Assembly: GCA_016218825.1 (NCBI GenBank) | Contig: JACRCV010000086.1 | Span: 62,001-126,000 of the forward strand | From: Deltaproteobacteria bacterium | GTDB lineage: Bacteria > Myxococcota > XYA12-FULL-58-9 | Reading direction: 5' to 3' | Length of the DNA stretch: 64,000 bases | Shown here: positions 34,698 through 42,512 of the stretch, in pieces | How the letters are laid out: each line of letters opens with the position of its first letter | Position numbering within the stretch: position 1 is the stretch's first letter | Made by a program: the position numbers and the translations under genes | The notes under the pieces: model-generated | Database searches by the model: none | Seen by the model: only the letters and a program-made list of their open reading frames with translations | What the model was told of the DNA's origin: nothing

Positions 34698-36796
34698 CTA
34701 GGTTCCGGCGTCGGTCGGACCGCCGAGCTCACGGATGACTCGCTCGAGCCCGGCGCGGCTGAGCGGCTTCTCGAGGCACGGACGCCCCGTGGCCGCGACC
34801 GCCTGGCGGGTGTCGGCGTCGAAGACGCCGCCGGTCACGAAGGCCAGGCGCTCTTCGGAGCCCGGGCGCTGCCGCCGCAGCCCCTCGTAGACGTCGATGC
34901 CGGTCATCTGCGGCATCATCACGTCGCACAGGATCGCGTCGAACGTCTGCTCTCGACACAGGCGCAACGCCTCGGCGCCGCTCGCGGCCACGCTGACCGA
35001 GTGCCCCGGAGCAGGCGCGCGAGCGACGCTGCCACCAGGATCTCGTCGTCGACGACGAGGATTCGGCGCGGCGTCATCGCGGCGGGCACGTCGGCGTCGG
35101 GTACTTTGGTCTCCAGTTGCCGGCTGCCACCCATCGGCAACAGCACCTCGAACGTCGAGCCCTTGCCGGCTTCGCTGTGCACGAGGATCTGGCCGCCGTG
35201 CTCGGTCACGATGCCGTGCGCGATGGACAGACCGAGACCCGTACCCTCGCCCACCGGCTTGGTCGTGAAGAAGGGGTCGAACAACCGCGGGCGTGCGCTC
35301 GCCGCGATGCCGCAGCCGGTGTCCGACACCGAGACCAGGGCCATCTGCTCGCGCTGACCGACGCTCACGGTGATGCGGTTCTCCTCGACGCGGCCGAGCG
35401 GGATGGCGTGGGCGGCGTTGATGAGCAGGTTGACAAACACCTGCGACAGCTCCGCGGCGTCGCCGATGACCCCGGACACCGGGACGATGTTACGCACCAC
35501 CTCGGCGCGGTGCCGGATCTCGTTGCTCGCCAGTTGCAGCGACAACGCGAGCACCTCGACGAGGTCGACGGGGCGGTGCGTGCGGCGTTCGGCGCGGCCA
35601 AAGGTCTTGAGCTTGCGGACGATCGCGCCGATGCGCTCGGCTCCATGGCGCGCGTCGACCAGCATCGTGCACAGCTCCTCGCGCCGGGCGGGCAGGGTCT
35701 CGGCGCCACCACTCAGCCCGTCCGCCACCAGATCCAAGTTCACCTCTACGTAAGACAGCGGGTTGTTGATCTCGTGGGCGATACCGGCCGCCAAGGTGCC
35801 GAGCGAAGCGAGGCGCTCGGTGAGGCGCATGCGATCCTCCAGCCGGTGGACGGCCGTGACGTCCTCGCTGCACACCAGGGCGCCCGCGAAGCCGGTCGGG
35901 TCGCGGATGGCGTCAATGTGGGTGCGAATGACGCGGACCGATCCATCGCGGTGCAGACGCGCCTCCTCGATCGTCTCGACGTCGCTGTTCGTTCCCCGCA
36001 CCCGGTCGAGCGCTCGCGCCGCTTCGCCCGGACCGTTCGGCGGCGGTGGAAACTCCGCGAAGCGTTGACCGACCAGGTCGAGGGCCGTCACCCCACACAG
36101 GTGCTGGAATGCGGCGTTGACCGCGCTGTAGCACCCGCGCGCGTCAACGACGGCGATCCCCATGGGGTTGGCCTCGAAGAGTTGGCGGTAACGCGCCTCG
36201 CTTTCGGCCAGCGCCGCGTTCGTGCGGCGCGCCACGTGCGCGAGCGCGGCCGCCGCGCAGCCGAAGGTAAACGCCTCCACCGCGAAGACGATCACGTGCC
36301 AATCACTGATCTCGCCCGGGCCGAACGACGTGCCGGCGGGAAATACATGACCCACCTTGTGCAGCCCAAAGAACAAGGCGATCTCGGCGGTGGTGACCGC
36401 CGCCATCACCAACCCGAGGCGAGGTCCGACCACGAGCGCGGCCAAGGCCGGGATCAGCAGCAGCCAGGGGTACACCGGACCGGCCAAGCCTTGCGTCAGG
36501 TAGACGACCAGCCCGATGGCGAGCGCCGATTCGATGACCACGCGGATAGCAGCGGGTCGGACCCTGCCCATGAGGCGCGGCATGGCGAGGATCGACGACA
36601 GGGACAGTGCAATGAGCACCGTGGCCCACGCTGGAACGCTGTGGACGCCGGCCTTCGCGAAGGCGCGAATGGCCATGATGGCCAGCGCCGGGAACATCGG
36701 CAAATGCAGCGCCACCAAGATCCGGCCCTGACGCATCTCGTCGCGGCTACACCCCGCGCCGCCTCGCGGCAGGAACCAGTCAACGAGCCGAAGCAT
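34698..36796 (-). pseudogene. Hybrid sensor histidine kinase/response regulator, disrupted by a frameshift in the receiver
   Basis: The kinase frame starts at ATG 36796 and ends at 34919. It has about six hydrophobic spans in residues 25-190, a PAS domain (about 225-335, RQLFEANPMGIAVVDARG), an H-box GIAHEINNPLSYVEV with His341, an N-box VFVNLLINAAHAI and the ATPase motifs DTGCGIA and FDPFFTTKPVGEGTGLGLSI. At its C-terminus RRILVVDDEILVAASLARLL begins a receiver domain. At 35004-35007 (CCCC on the plus strand) the frame is lost; the rest of the receiver, with the phospho-accepting Asp in AILCDVMMPQMTGIDV and the Lys in PCLEKPLS, continues in another frame to 34698. Adding one G/C would restore a single protein of about 699 residues. 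This may be a real mutation or a homopolymer sequencing error; the kinase part alone may still work. Confidence 0.8.
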
Positions 36797-37113
36797 CCGT
36801 ACATCCCCTGGGCGCGCGCCAGACCGTGGCGACCGCGCGCTCGACCCTCGGTGCCTCCATCTGTGTCCCAGATACCTGGTGCCATCGGCTGCAAACCGCA
36901 AGCCAACACCCACGAATGCAAGGTCCTCAGATCATGCCGCAAGAAGCCCGCCAGCACGAGCCATGTGAGGGTCTTGCCTACCCAGGGCTGCTCGATCTCA
37001 GGCCACAGCGCCCGTTCTCGTGTCCCGGGCCGGCAGGCGCAGCCCATCCACCGCGGCAGGCAGCGATTCGCGGCGCGGGTGCGCGCCGCCGGTCTCCCGC
37101 GTCGGGCTCTTGA
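36797..37113. other. 317-base gap without a gene
   Basis: Between the histidine kinase start and the end of the small acidic-protein gene. Open frames exist on both strands but none shows a signal peptide, motif or recognisable family, and base composition is a little less G+C-rich than the neighbours. I see no terminator, tRNA or repeat. It probably holds the kinase promoter. Confidence 0.5.
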
Positions 37114-37287
37114 TCAGGGGTCCGAGTCCGGCCCCGGGGGCACGTCTTCCGGCTCAAGGTCGAGCTCGTCGAGGGCCTCGCCGAGCGCCTCTTCCTCGGG
37201 CGACAGCAGCGGACCATCGGTGACGACGAGACGCTCGTACACCACGACCTCGTTGGGGTCGGGGGGGCGAGGGTGGGTGTTGCTCAT
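37114..37287 (-). CDS. Acidic microprotein coupled to topoisomerase IB
   Basis: A 57-residue frame whose ATG (37285-37287) overlaps the topoisomerase stop in an ATGA arrangement, a strong sign of translational coupling. The product is very acidic: 16 Asp/Glu against 3 Arg/His (DPNEVVVYERLVVTDGPLLS, then PEEEALGEALDELDLEPEDV). It is probably a short helix followed by a disordered tail. No family is recognised. It may be a non-conserved extension, a folding partner, or a DNA-mimic-like modulator of the topoisomerase; the last is only a suggestion from charge and position. It is too short for many gene callers. Confidence 0.55.
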   Translation of the reverse strand: MSNTHPRPPDPNEVVVYERLVVTDGPLLSPEEEALGEALDELDLEPEDVPPGPDSDP

Positions 37288-38450
37288 GACGGTCCCTTCC
37301 CGGAGAGAAAGGCGTCGACCAGCTGCGGCGCGACGTAGCTGTCGCGCGCCACCTCCCAGCCGGTCTCCTGGTCCTTGTCGCCGTCGAGCTTGTGTCCGAG
37401 CTCGCGGGCCACGTGACGGAACATGCGCACGACCGCGAGGGCGCGCTCGGCGGGCGGCGGCGGCTCGCGGCGGGTCTGTTGATGGACCTTGGTGAAGGCC
37501 GCGAGGTCGTCCCGGGCGATGCGGGTGGCGTGGAAGGTGCGGAACTGGTGCGCGTGCGCGCCGAACGCGTCCAGGTAGCGGTTGACCTCGCGCGCCTCGA
37601 TCGGCCGGCCGCCGAATTGGAACAGGCGATCGGTCTTCTTGCGGCCGCGGACCAGGGCCTTGACGTGGCGCGCCACCAGCGGGTCGCAGATCAGCTTGTG
37701 TTGTTCGGTCAGCTTCTTGCCGCGGAACTCGAAGGTCACCTCGGTGCCGCGGATCTTGGTCACGTGCTCGCACAACAAGGTGGTCGCGCCGAACGAGCCC
37801 TGGTCGTCGCTGCTCTCGTTGCCGACGCGAAAGTACGCCTTGTCCATCAGGGCCACGACCAGGGCGACCACGCTGTCCCGGCCGCCGTTCTCGAGATCGC
37901 GGCGGTACCGGGCGCGGATGTCCGGCAGCACCTGCTTGAACGCGACCAACGCCGCGTACTTCTCGCCCGCCTTGAGGGCGAGCTTGTCGAGGGTGTAGTT
38001 GTAGACCCACTTCCCGGTCCCGGGCTTTTGCCAGCGCTCGATCCAGTCGCCGCGGCCGGCCTCGTTGGCGTTCACCGTGACACCCTTGGGCGCCACCTTC
38101 CATTTCCGCTCGCCTTCGGCCGTGAAGAGATGCGGATGGCTGGTCGCGGTCACGGCGGCGGGCGTGCTCTTGCCCGGCGTGTCCTTCGCGACCGGTTGGC
38201 CACGGCGGGCCGCGGCGGCCGCCACCGCGACATCGAGCACCCGGCTGCCGCCCTTGTTGGCGCCGCCGGCGGTGTGGGACGCTCCCTTGACGTAGGTGGA
38301 GTACCACTGCGGCAACAACACGGCGGGGCTGCTCGCTCTCGTCGCCGGCTTCGGCGCCGGGCGCCGCGCCACCGGCGACCCATCGTGCAGCCGGGGGCCG
38401 CGAACGCGGGCGTCCTCCGACCGATAGCGATTGATGCCGTCCGCCGTCAT
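37284..38450 (-). CDS. DNA topoisomerase IB (eukaryotic/poxvirus type)
   Basis: A 388-residue type IB topoisomerase, which relaxes supercoils through a 3-prime phosphotyrosine intermediate. Recognisable in order: WYSTYVKGASHTAGG (DNA-clamp-like N-terminal region is long, about 110 residues), KWKVAPKGVTV, KWVYNYTLDKLALKAGEKY, the DKAYFRVGNES segment with the first catalytic Arg, EFRGKKL with the hairpin lysine, AHQFRTFHATRIA with the second Arg (the family usually has RTW.GT here) and finally DSYVAPQLVDAFLSG, where Tyr372 is the nucleophile. All five positions are plausible. ATG 38450 is used; the frame continues a few codons upstream. The stop overlaps the start of a tiny acidic gene. No other replication gene is adjacent. 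Confidence 0.9.
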   Translation of the reverse strand: MTADGINRYRSEDARVRGPRLHDGSPVARRPAPKPATRASSPAVLLPQWYSTYVKGASHTAGGANKGGSRVLDVAVAAAAARRGQPVAKDTPGKSTPAAVTATSHPHLFTAEGERKWKVAPKGVTVNANEAGRGDWIERWQKPGTGKWVYNYTLDKLALKAGEKYAALVAFKQVLPDIRARYRRDLENGGRDSVVALVVALMDKAYFRVGNESSDDQGSFGATTLLCEHVTKIRGTEVTFEFRGKKLTEQHKLICDPLVARHVKALVRGRKKTDRLFQFGGRPIEAREVNRYLDAFGAHAHQFRTFHATRIARDDLAAFTKVHQQTRREPPPPAERALAVVRMFRHVARELGHKLDGDKDQETGWEVARDSYVAPQLVDAFLSGKGPS

Positions 38451-38570
38451 TCTAGCCGCCGGCATTCTACCGAGCAGCAAGCGGCCGAGCAACCGCGAAG
38501 CAGGTCGGTGGCAGGGCAATCGACTCAATGGTAGCGAACCGGCACCGGGCGCCCGCGCCGCGCGGCGGGC

Positions 38571-40001
38571 TCAGTAGTTGACGTCGACGTAGCGCGGCGA
38601 GTTGACGGCCTCGACGACGAGCTCGGTCGACGGCGTCAGGGCCTGGGTGGTGCCGTCGGCGCTCGTGAGCACGACGTCCTTCGGCAACCGCGGCAGCGCG
38701 AGGCTCACGACGAGGCTCTCGCCGTCGAGGGCGAGCTGGACGCCGTGGGTGGCCTTGAACGGCTTGAAGAGCGCGAAGACGTCGTCGGTGCCGCGCCCGA
38801 AGCGCTCGACCCAGGCGACGTCGTCGCGTCCGAATTCGCCGCTGACGTGCGCGACCGCTTTGGTGTCGTGCAAGGCGCGCAACGCCACGCCCATCGACAC
38901 CACGGCCCGCGAGCGGGAGCCGTCGGCGTTCAGGGAGCCGAAGGCGAACTCGCCGAGGTTGGATCGCGGATAGAGCTTGAGCGCGATCAGGCCGGCGGCG
39001 GCGAGGCTCGCTCCAACCTTGAGCGAGCGCTTGAGGATCAGATCTTGGGCGAGGTAAGCCTCGTCGACGGCGTCGAGGTTGGGGTCGAGGGGCAAGCCGG
39101 GAACGACGAGGCCGGTGTGCTCGAGGTCCATGATGGCGCGTTGCTGCCAGCCGTTGTCGTCCAGCGCCTTCCGGACCTCGAGGATGCCGGTGACGCCGGC
39201 GTACTTGTTGACGGTGGTGGTGTAGGTCGGCGCGTAGAAGTAACGGGCGCCGCCGGGCGCCGTGCCGAGCGACTGGTAGCCGTGAAACGCCCAGACGTCG
39301 AACCTGGCGCCGTTCGCGACGTCGAGGAAGTACTCCACCTGTGAGACCACGCGCGGCAGCGACGGTGGCGGGGTCGCGCCCGGGTCGACCTCCTGCCAAT
39401 ATTCGAACCCGGGGGTCGCGACCAACAGGTCGGGGTGCGCGCTCTTCACGCGATCGTAGGTCTTGTTGTTGAGCTCCAAGAGCTGGGCGTTGGTGCCGCC
39501 GAAGTCCATCCCCGGGTTGTTGTAGAGCTCGATCAACGTGAGCTTCATCGACGTCGCGTAGCGGTTCACGAACCAGTCGACGAAGTCGACGTAGTCGTCG
39601 ATGACCGCGGTGGTCACCACGCCGCCGGCCGCGAAGGAGATCATCGGCACCAGGCTGTAGCCGTGCTCTTGGCAGCGCCCGGCGACGTCATCGAGGTCGA
39701 GCGACTGGCCGTTCGGCAACACCGCGACCACCTCGAACCCGTCACCCGTGGGTTTCCGGGCCGTGGGTCGGAAGCGCATCTTCACCGTCGTCACCTGGAA
39801 GGCGTTGTCGATGGTGTCGATCGCCGTGGTCAGGCCCGGGTTGTTGGTGTTGAGGATCGCTTCGGTGCCGAAGAGAAACGGGTCGGGCGTGACGACGCTC
39901 GGTTCGGCGGGCGCGTCGGCGCCGGAGGCGCACGACGACGAGATCAGCATGCAGCCGACGAGGGCTGCCAGGAGACGCGATCGGGGGGCGGATGGGGTCA
40001 T
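38571..40001 (-). CDS. Glycoside-hydrolase-fold lipoprotein, probably catalytically degenerate
   Basis: A 476-residue predicted lipoprotein (signal LLAALVGCMLISSSC; Cys24 as anchor). The body resembles a clan-A TIM barrel like the one at 27857: VTTVKMRFRP, FVDWFVNRYATSMKLTLIEL, then YNNPGM where GH39-type enzymes have NEP with the acid/base Glu, WAFHGYQSLG and IMDLEHTGLV near the expected nucleophile strand, then a beta domain with VAHVSGEFGRDD. The acid/base Glu is replaced by Asn (NNP), so hydrolysis is doubtful unless the alignment is shifted. A carbohydrate-binding or structural role is possible. The start ATG 40001 leads directly into the signal peptide. It is divergent from the helix-hairpin-helix gene at 40061. 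Confidence 0.7.
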   Translation of the reverse strand: MTPSAPRSRLLAALVGCMLISSSCASGADAPAEPSVVTPDPFLFGTEAILNTNNPGLTTAIDTIDNAFQVTTVKMRFRPTARKPTGDGFEVVAVLPNGQSLDLDDVAGRCQEHGYSLVPMISFAAGGVVTTAVIDDYVDFVDWFVNRYATSMKLTLIELYNNPGMDFGGTNAQLLELNNKTYDRVKSAHPDLLVATPGFEYWQEVDPGATPPPSLPRVVSQVEYFLDVANGARFDVWAFHGYQSLGTAPGGARYFYAPTYTTTVNKYAGVTGILEVRKALDDNGWQQRAIMDLEHTGLVVPGLPLDPNLDAVDEAYLAQDLILKRSLKVGASLAAAGLIALKLYPRSNLGEFAFGSLNADGSRSRAVVSMGVALRALHDTKAVAHVSGEFGRDDVAWVERFGRGTDDVFALFKPFKATHGVQLALDGESLVVSLALPRLPKDVVLTSADGTTQALTPSTELVVEAVNSPRYVDVNY

Positions 40002-40060
40002 GGTCAGGCTCCAGCTCGGTCGGGGTGCGAAACCCGGCCCGATACCATATCATACGGCCC

Positions 40061-40411
40061 ATGAGCACCGAGAACGACAGACGGGCGTTGGCGGCGTTGC
40101 AGACCTTGCCGAACGTCGGGCCGAGCATCGCCCGTGACTTGTTGCGTTTGGGGATCACGAAGCCGAAGCAGCTCGCCGGGCGCGATCCGTTGCACCTCTA
40201 CTCGAAGCTGTGCGCCCTCGACGGCAAGCGCCACGACCCCTGCCTGCTCGACGTGTTCATGGCCGCGGTCGCGTTCGCGAACGGCGGACCGGCGCGCCCC
40301 TGGTGGACGTTCACGCCGGAGCGCAAAGCCAAGCAGCTCTTGGACACGCCGCGGGCGGCGCCGCAGAAGGTCAAGGCGTGGGCTCGGGCAAACGCGAGTC
40401 GGCGGAGCTGA
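40061..40411 (+). CDS. Helix-hairpin-helix (Cdd1/pathogenicity-locus-type) protein
   Basis: A 116-residue protein of the small helix-hairpin-helix family annotated as Cdd1 or pathogenicity locus. LQTLPNVGPSIARDLLRLGI is the hairpin with its G-x-G-like turn (NVGPSIA), followed by KPKQLAGRDPLHLYSKLCAL and HDPCLLDVFMAAVAFANGG, then PWWTFTPERKAKQL. Helix-hairpin-helix motifs bind DNA backbone without sequence preference; the biological role of this family is unknown. ATG 40061 begins two residues before the first helix; a longer frame exists but runs back through the divergent gene's promoter. It is 70 bases ahead of the toxin-antitoxin promoter, with no evident functional tie. Confidence 0.85.
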   Translation: MSTENDRRALAALQTLPNVGPSIARDLLRLGITKPKQLAGRDPLHLYSKLCALDGKRHDPCLLDVFMAAVAFANGGPARPWWTFTPERKAKQLLDTPRAAPQKVKAWARANASRRS

Positions 40412-40452
40412 GCGCGCCCCGAGCGCTGAGCTCTCCCCAGGGCGTCTTGACT

Positions 40453-40474
40453 AGGTAGCTTCCGGAAGCTACCT
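40453..40474. promoter_or_regulatory. Perfect 22-base palindrome, probable toxin-antitoxin operator
   Basis: The half AGGTAGCTTCC at 40453-40463 is followed immediately by its exact reverse complement to 40474, seven bases before the antitoxin ATG. A -35-like TTGACT sits at 40447-40452 and TACCTT (40470-40475) could serve as a weak -10. Autorepression by the antitoxin (or toxin-antitoxin complex) is the standard arrangement. It could also form a hairpin in the leader. Confidence 0.7.
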
Positions 40475-40481
40475 TGATCTC

Positions 40482-40775
40482 ATGCGCACCGTTGGTCTCA
40501 AGGTCCTCAAGAACAAGCTAAGTGAATACGTGCGGTTAGCATCGCAGGGCGAGACCGTCTTGATCTCGGACCGTGACCGAGTTGTTGCGGAGCTCTTGCC
40601 GCCGCGGGACACGCGGAGTCGAGATCTCGCCGATGCGGTGCTCGCCGATCTCGTGAGAAAGGGCGTCGTGACACCGGCGCTGATGCCGCCTGGAGCGCGG
40701 CCGAAGACGCCCCTCGCCACGACGCCTCTTCGTCAGCTTCTCGCGGAGCTCGACGGTGACCGGGCCGATCGATGA
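40482..40775 (+). CDS. Phd/YefM or VapB-type antitoxin
   Basis: A 97-residue protein that starts MRTVGLKVLKNKLSEYVRLA and continues GETVLISDRDRVVAELLPPR, the N-terminal DNA-binding/dimerisation fold of the Phd/YefM superfamily. The C-terminal half is charged, Pro- and Leu-rich (TTPLRQLLAELDGD) as expected of a toxin-wrapping tail. It neutralises the PIN nuclease of the next gene, whose ATG overlaps its stop (ATGA). The gene begins seven bases after a perfect 22-base palindrome, so it is probably autoregulated. Little space exists for a ribosome-binding site between the palindrome and ATG 40482. Confidence 0.88.
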   Translation: MRTVGLKVLKNKLSEYVRLASQGETVLISDRDRVVAELLPPRDTRSRDLADAVLADLVRKGVVTPALMPPGARPKTPLATTPLRQLLAELDGDRADR

Positions 40776-41155
40776 TCTACCTCGACACGTCGGTCGCACT
40801 GGCCGAGCTGTTCGCGGAAGACCACAAAGCACCGGATCCCGTGTGGGCGTCGCCGCTCATCTCCAGTCGGCTGCTCGAGTACGAGATATGGACCCGCGTG
40901 CACGCTCGGCACGCGGACAAGACGCACGGGGATGCGGCGCGCGAGCTGCTCAGCCGGGTGTCGTTCGTCGAGCTCGTGCCGCCGGTGCTGTGCCGCGCCC
41001 TCGAGCCGTTTCCGGTACCGGTGCGGACCCTCGACGCGCTGCACCTGGCGACCCTCCACTACTTGGTCGCGGCGCACGAGAAGGTCACGCTCGCGACGTT
41101 TGACGACCGCATGCGGCGGGCGTCGGCGGCGATGGGGTTGGCCCTGGCGTTCTGA
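40772..41155 (+). CDS. PIN-domain (VapC-type) toxin
   Basis: A 127-residue PIN-domain ribonuclease, the toxin half of a type II module. MIYLDTSVALAEL has the first acidic residue (Asp5), SRLLEYEIW the conserved Glu, VRTLDALHLATLHYL the D-x-x-H-L-A-T motif with the third acid, and LATFDDRMRRAS the fourth. The set of four acids binds Mg2+/Mn2+ for RNA cleavage. Its ATG overlaps the antitoxin stop, which ties production to the antitoxin. VapC toxins usually cut tRNA or rRNA; the target here cannot be told. A 106-base gap follows before the DUF1428 gene. Confidence 0.9.
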   Translation: MIYLDTSVALAELFAEDHKAPDPVWASPLISSRLLEYEIWTRVHARHADKTHGDAARELLSRVSFVELVPPVLCRALEPFPVPVRTLDALHLATLHYLVAAHEKVTLATFDDRMRRASAAMGLALAF

Positions 41156-41261
41156 TCTCGGCCGCTTGACGAACCACGCCGGCCGCCCCAGCTTGCGAAG
41201 ATGGCCGGAGGCCGAGTCGCATACCGCGCGGGTCGAAGCGGCCGCAGCCACGGAGGGTGTC

Positions 41262-41627
41262 ATGCGTTACGTCGATGGATACGTGCTACCGGTGCCGAAG
41301 CGCGAGCTCGCGACTTACCGCAAGATGGCAACGAGCGCCGGCAAGCTCTGGCGCAAGAACGGCGCCTTGGACTACTTCGAGGGCGTCGGTGACGACTTGA
41401 GCCCGGCGTTTGCCGGCATCAGGTTCCCGAAGACCGTGAAGGCCAAACCCGGCGAGGCCGTGGTGTTCTCGTTCGTCGTCTTCAAGTCCAGGGCGCACCG
41501 CGACCGCGTCAACGCCAAGGTGATGAAGGAGATGTTCGCGGACGACCCGAGCGCCAAGGACAAGCCGATGCCCTTCGACATCAAGCGGATGGCGTACGGC
41601 GGGTTCAAGCTCCTCGCCGAAGGCTGA
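41262..41627 (+). CDS. DUF1428 (YbaA-like) protein
   Basis: A 121-residue protein of the DUF1428 family. The family pattern is complete: MRYVDGYVLPVPKRELATYR, KMATSAGKLWRKNGALDYFE, VVFSFVVFKSRAHRDRVNAK and the C-terminal PFDIKRMAYGGFKLLAEG. The fold is a ferredoxin-like dimeric barrel; the function is unknown. ATG 41262 has GGAGGG seven bases upstream. The length is the family's usual length. It is a stand-alone gene in a run of small plus-strand genes. Confidence 0.93.
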   Translation: MRYVDGYVLPVPKRELATYRKMATSAGKLWRKNGALDYFEGVGDDLSPAFAGIRFPKTVKAKPGEAVVFSFVVFKSRAHRDRVNAKVMKEMFADDPSAKDKPMPFDIKRMAYGGFKLLAEG

Positions 41628-41801
41628 GCCCTCCGCCCGCGCCGCACGTTGTTCTCTCGCGGACGGCGTTCGAACGCCTCTCCGATTCTGGAGATCTTGC
41701 TGGAGCCGTCCGGCGGCAGCTCGCTCTGGAGTCGGTCCTCCTGCCGGTGGTATGTGGCGGTTGAGGTCCGCCCTGGGGTGGCGCTTGTCAGGAGGTTCGT
41801 G

Positions 41802-42347
41802 ATGACCCGATCTCAGGTGGTCGCAGTCGTCGGCATGTGTTTGCTGGTCGCCTCGTGCGGGACGCCGGGACGGGTGATTCAGCAGGCGTCGCCGAGCCCG
41901 TTTTCGCCCGAGAGCAGCTTCGCGGTGATGCCGATCACCTACGAGGACCTCCGGGTCGGTGACAAGACCGACGAGGAGTATGCCGCCGACAAGAAGGACG
42001 ACACGAGGTGGCAGGATGACAAGGAGATGGTCTCGAGCACCTTCATCAACCACCTGCTGCAGGAGAAAGGCATCACCTGGGCCGCGCCTGACGCGGCCGA
42101 ATTCCGCGTCGTGCCGCGCTGCAGCTTCATCGAGCCCGGCTTCAACGTCGGTGTGGCGCGGAAGGCGACCCGGGTCGAGGTGACCGTCGACATCGTCGCC
42201 AAAGACGGCACGCTCCTCGACCAGGTCTGGTTCAAGCCCGCTGCGGGCGGTGGCCAGTTCCGCGGCTACACGGTGCGCGATCGGCTCGGGCACGCGTCAC
42301 GCGTCTTGGCCACCGAGGTCGGGCGTTATATCCGCTCGCGCCTCTAG
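41802..42347 (+). CDS. Small predicted lipoprotein
   Basis: A 181-residue predicted lipoprotein with signal MTRSQVVAVVGMCLLVASC (Cys19) and a Ser/Pro-rich start. AGGAGGT lies just before ATG 41802. The body, SSFAVMPITYEDLRVGDKTD, VSSTFINHLLQEKGITWAAP and VEVTVDIVAKDGTLLDQVWF, has the alternation of a small alpha-beta domain similar to DUF4136/CsgG-type periplasmic modules that sense or export, but the match is weak and no family is claimed. It ends GRYIRSRL. The repeat cluster at 42400 follows 50 bases after its stop. Confidence 0.7.
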   Translation: MTRSQVVAVVGMCLLVASCGTPGRVIQQASPSPFSPESSFAVMPITYEDLRVGDKTDEEYAADKKDDTRWQDDKEMVSSTFINHLLQEKGITWAAPDAAEFRVVPRCSFIEPGFNVGVARKATRVEVTVDIVAKDGTLLDQVWFKPAAGGGQFRGYTVRDRLGHASRVLATEVGRYIRSRL

Positions 42348-42399
42348 GCGCGCCCCATGCGGCGCCGCCCGGGTCGCTGGCACCTATCGTGGGGCTACG

Positions 42400-42505
42400 C
42401 CGCTAGAAGTCCGCTAGAAGTCCCTGGCACCTTTTCCGGGCACCTTTTCCGGGGCTAGAAGTCCCTGGCACCTTTTCCGGGCACCTTTTCCGGCACCTTT
42501 TCCGT
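42400..42505 (+). repeat. Dispersed repeat cluster A
   Basis: Two copies of CTAGAAGTCC, then a block with AGAAGTCCCTGGCACCTTTT followed by further GGCACCTTTTCC units; the whole block is then repeated. The cluster lies between two convergent genes. The same elements, in the same orientation, recur at 44836 and 46156. No long inverted repeat or T-run is seen, so it is not an ordinary terminator. Confidence 0.85.
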
Positions 42506-42512
42506 GGCGTCG

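Noticed and set aside
36826-37113. A gene in the gap upstream of the histidine kinase
   Set aside because: Frames on both strands lack homology-like features, ribosome-binding sites and consistent codon use.
42430-42445. TGGCAC in the repeats as the -24 element of a sigma-54 promoter
   Set aside because: The sequence five bases on is CCGG rather than the required TTGC-type -12 element, and the clusters lie downstream of genes.
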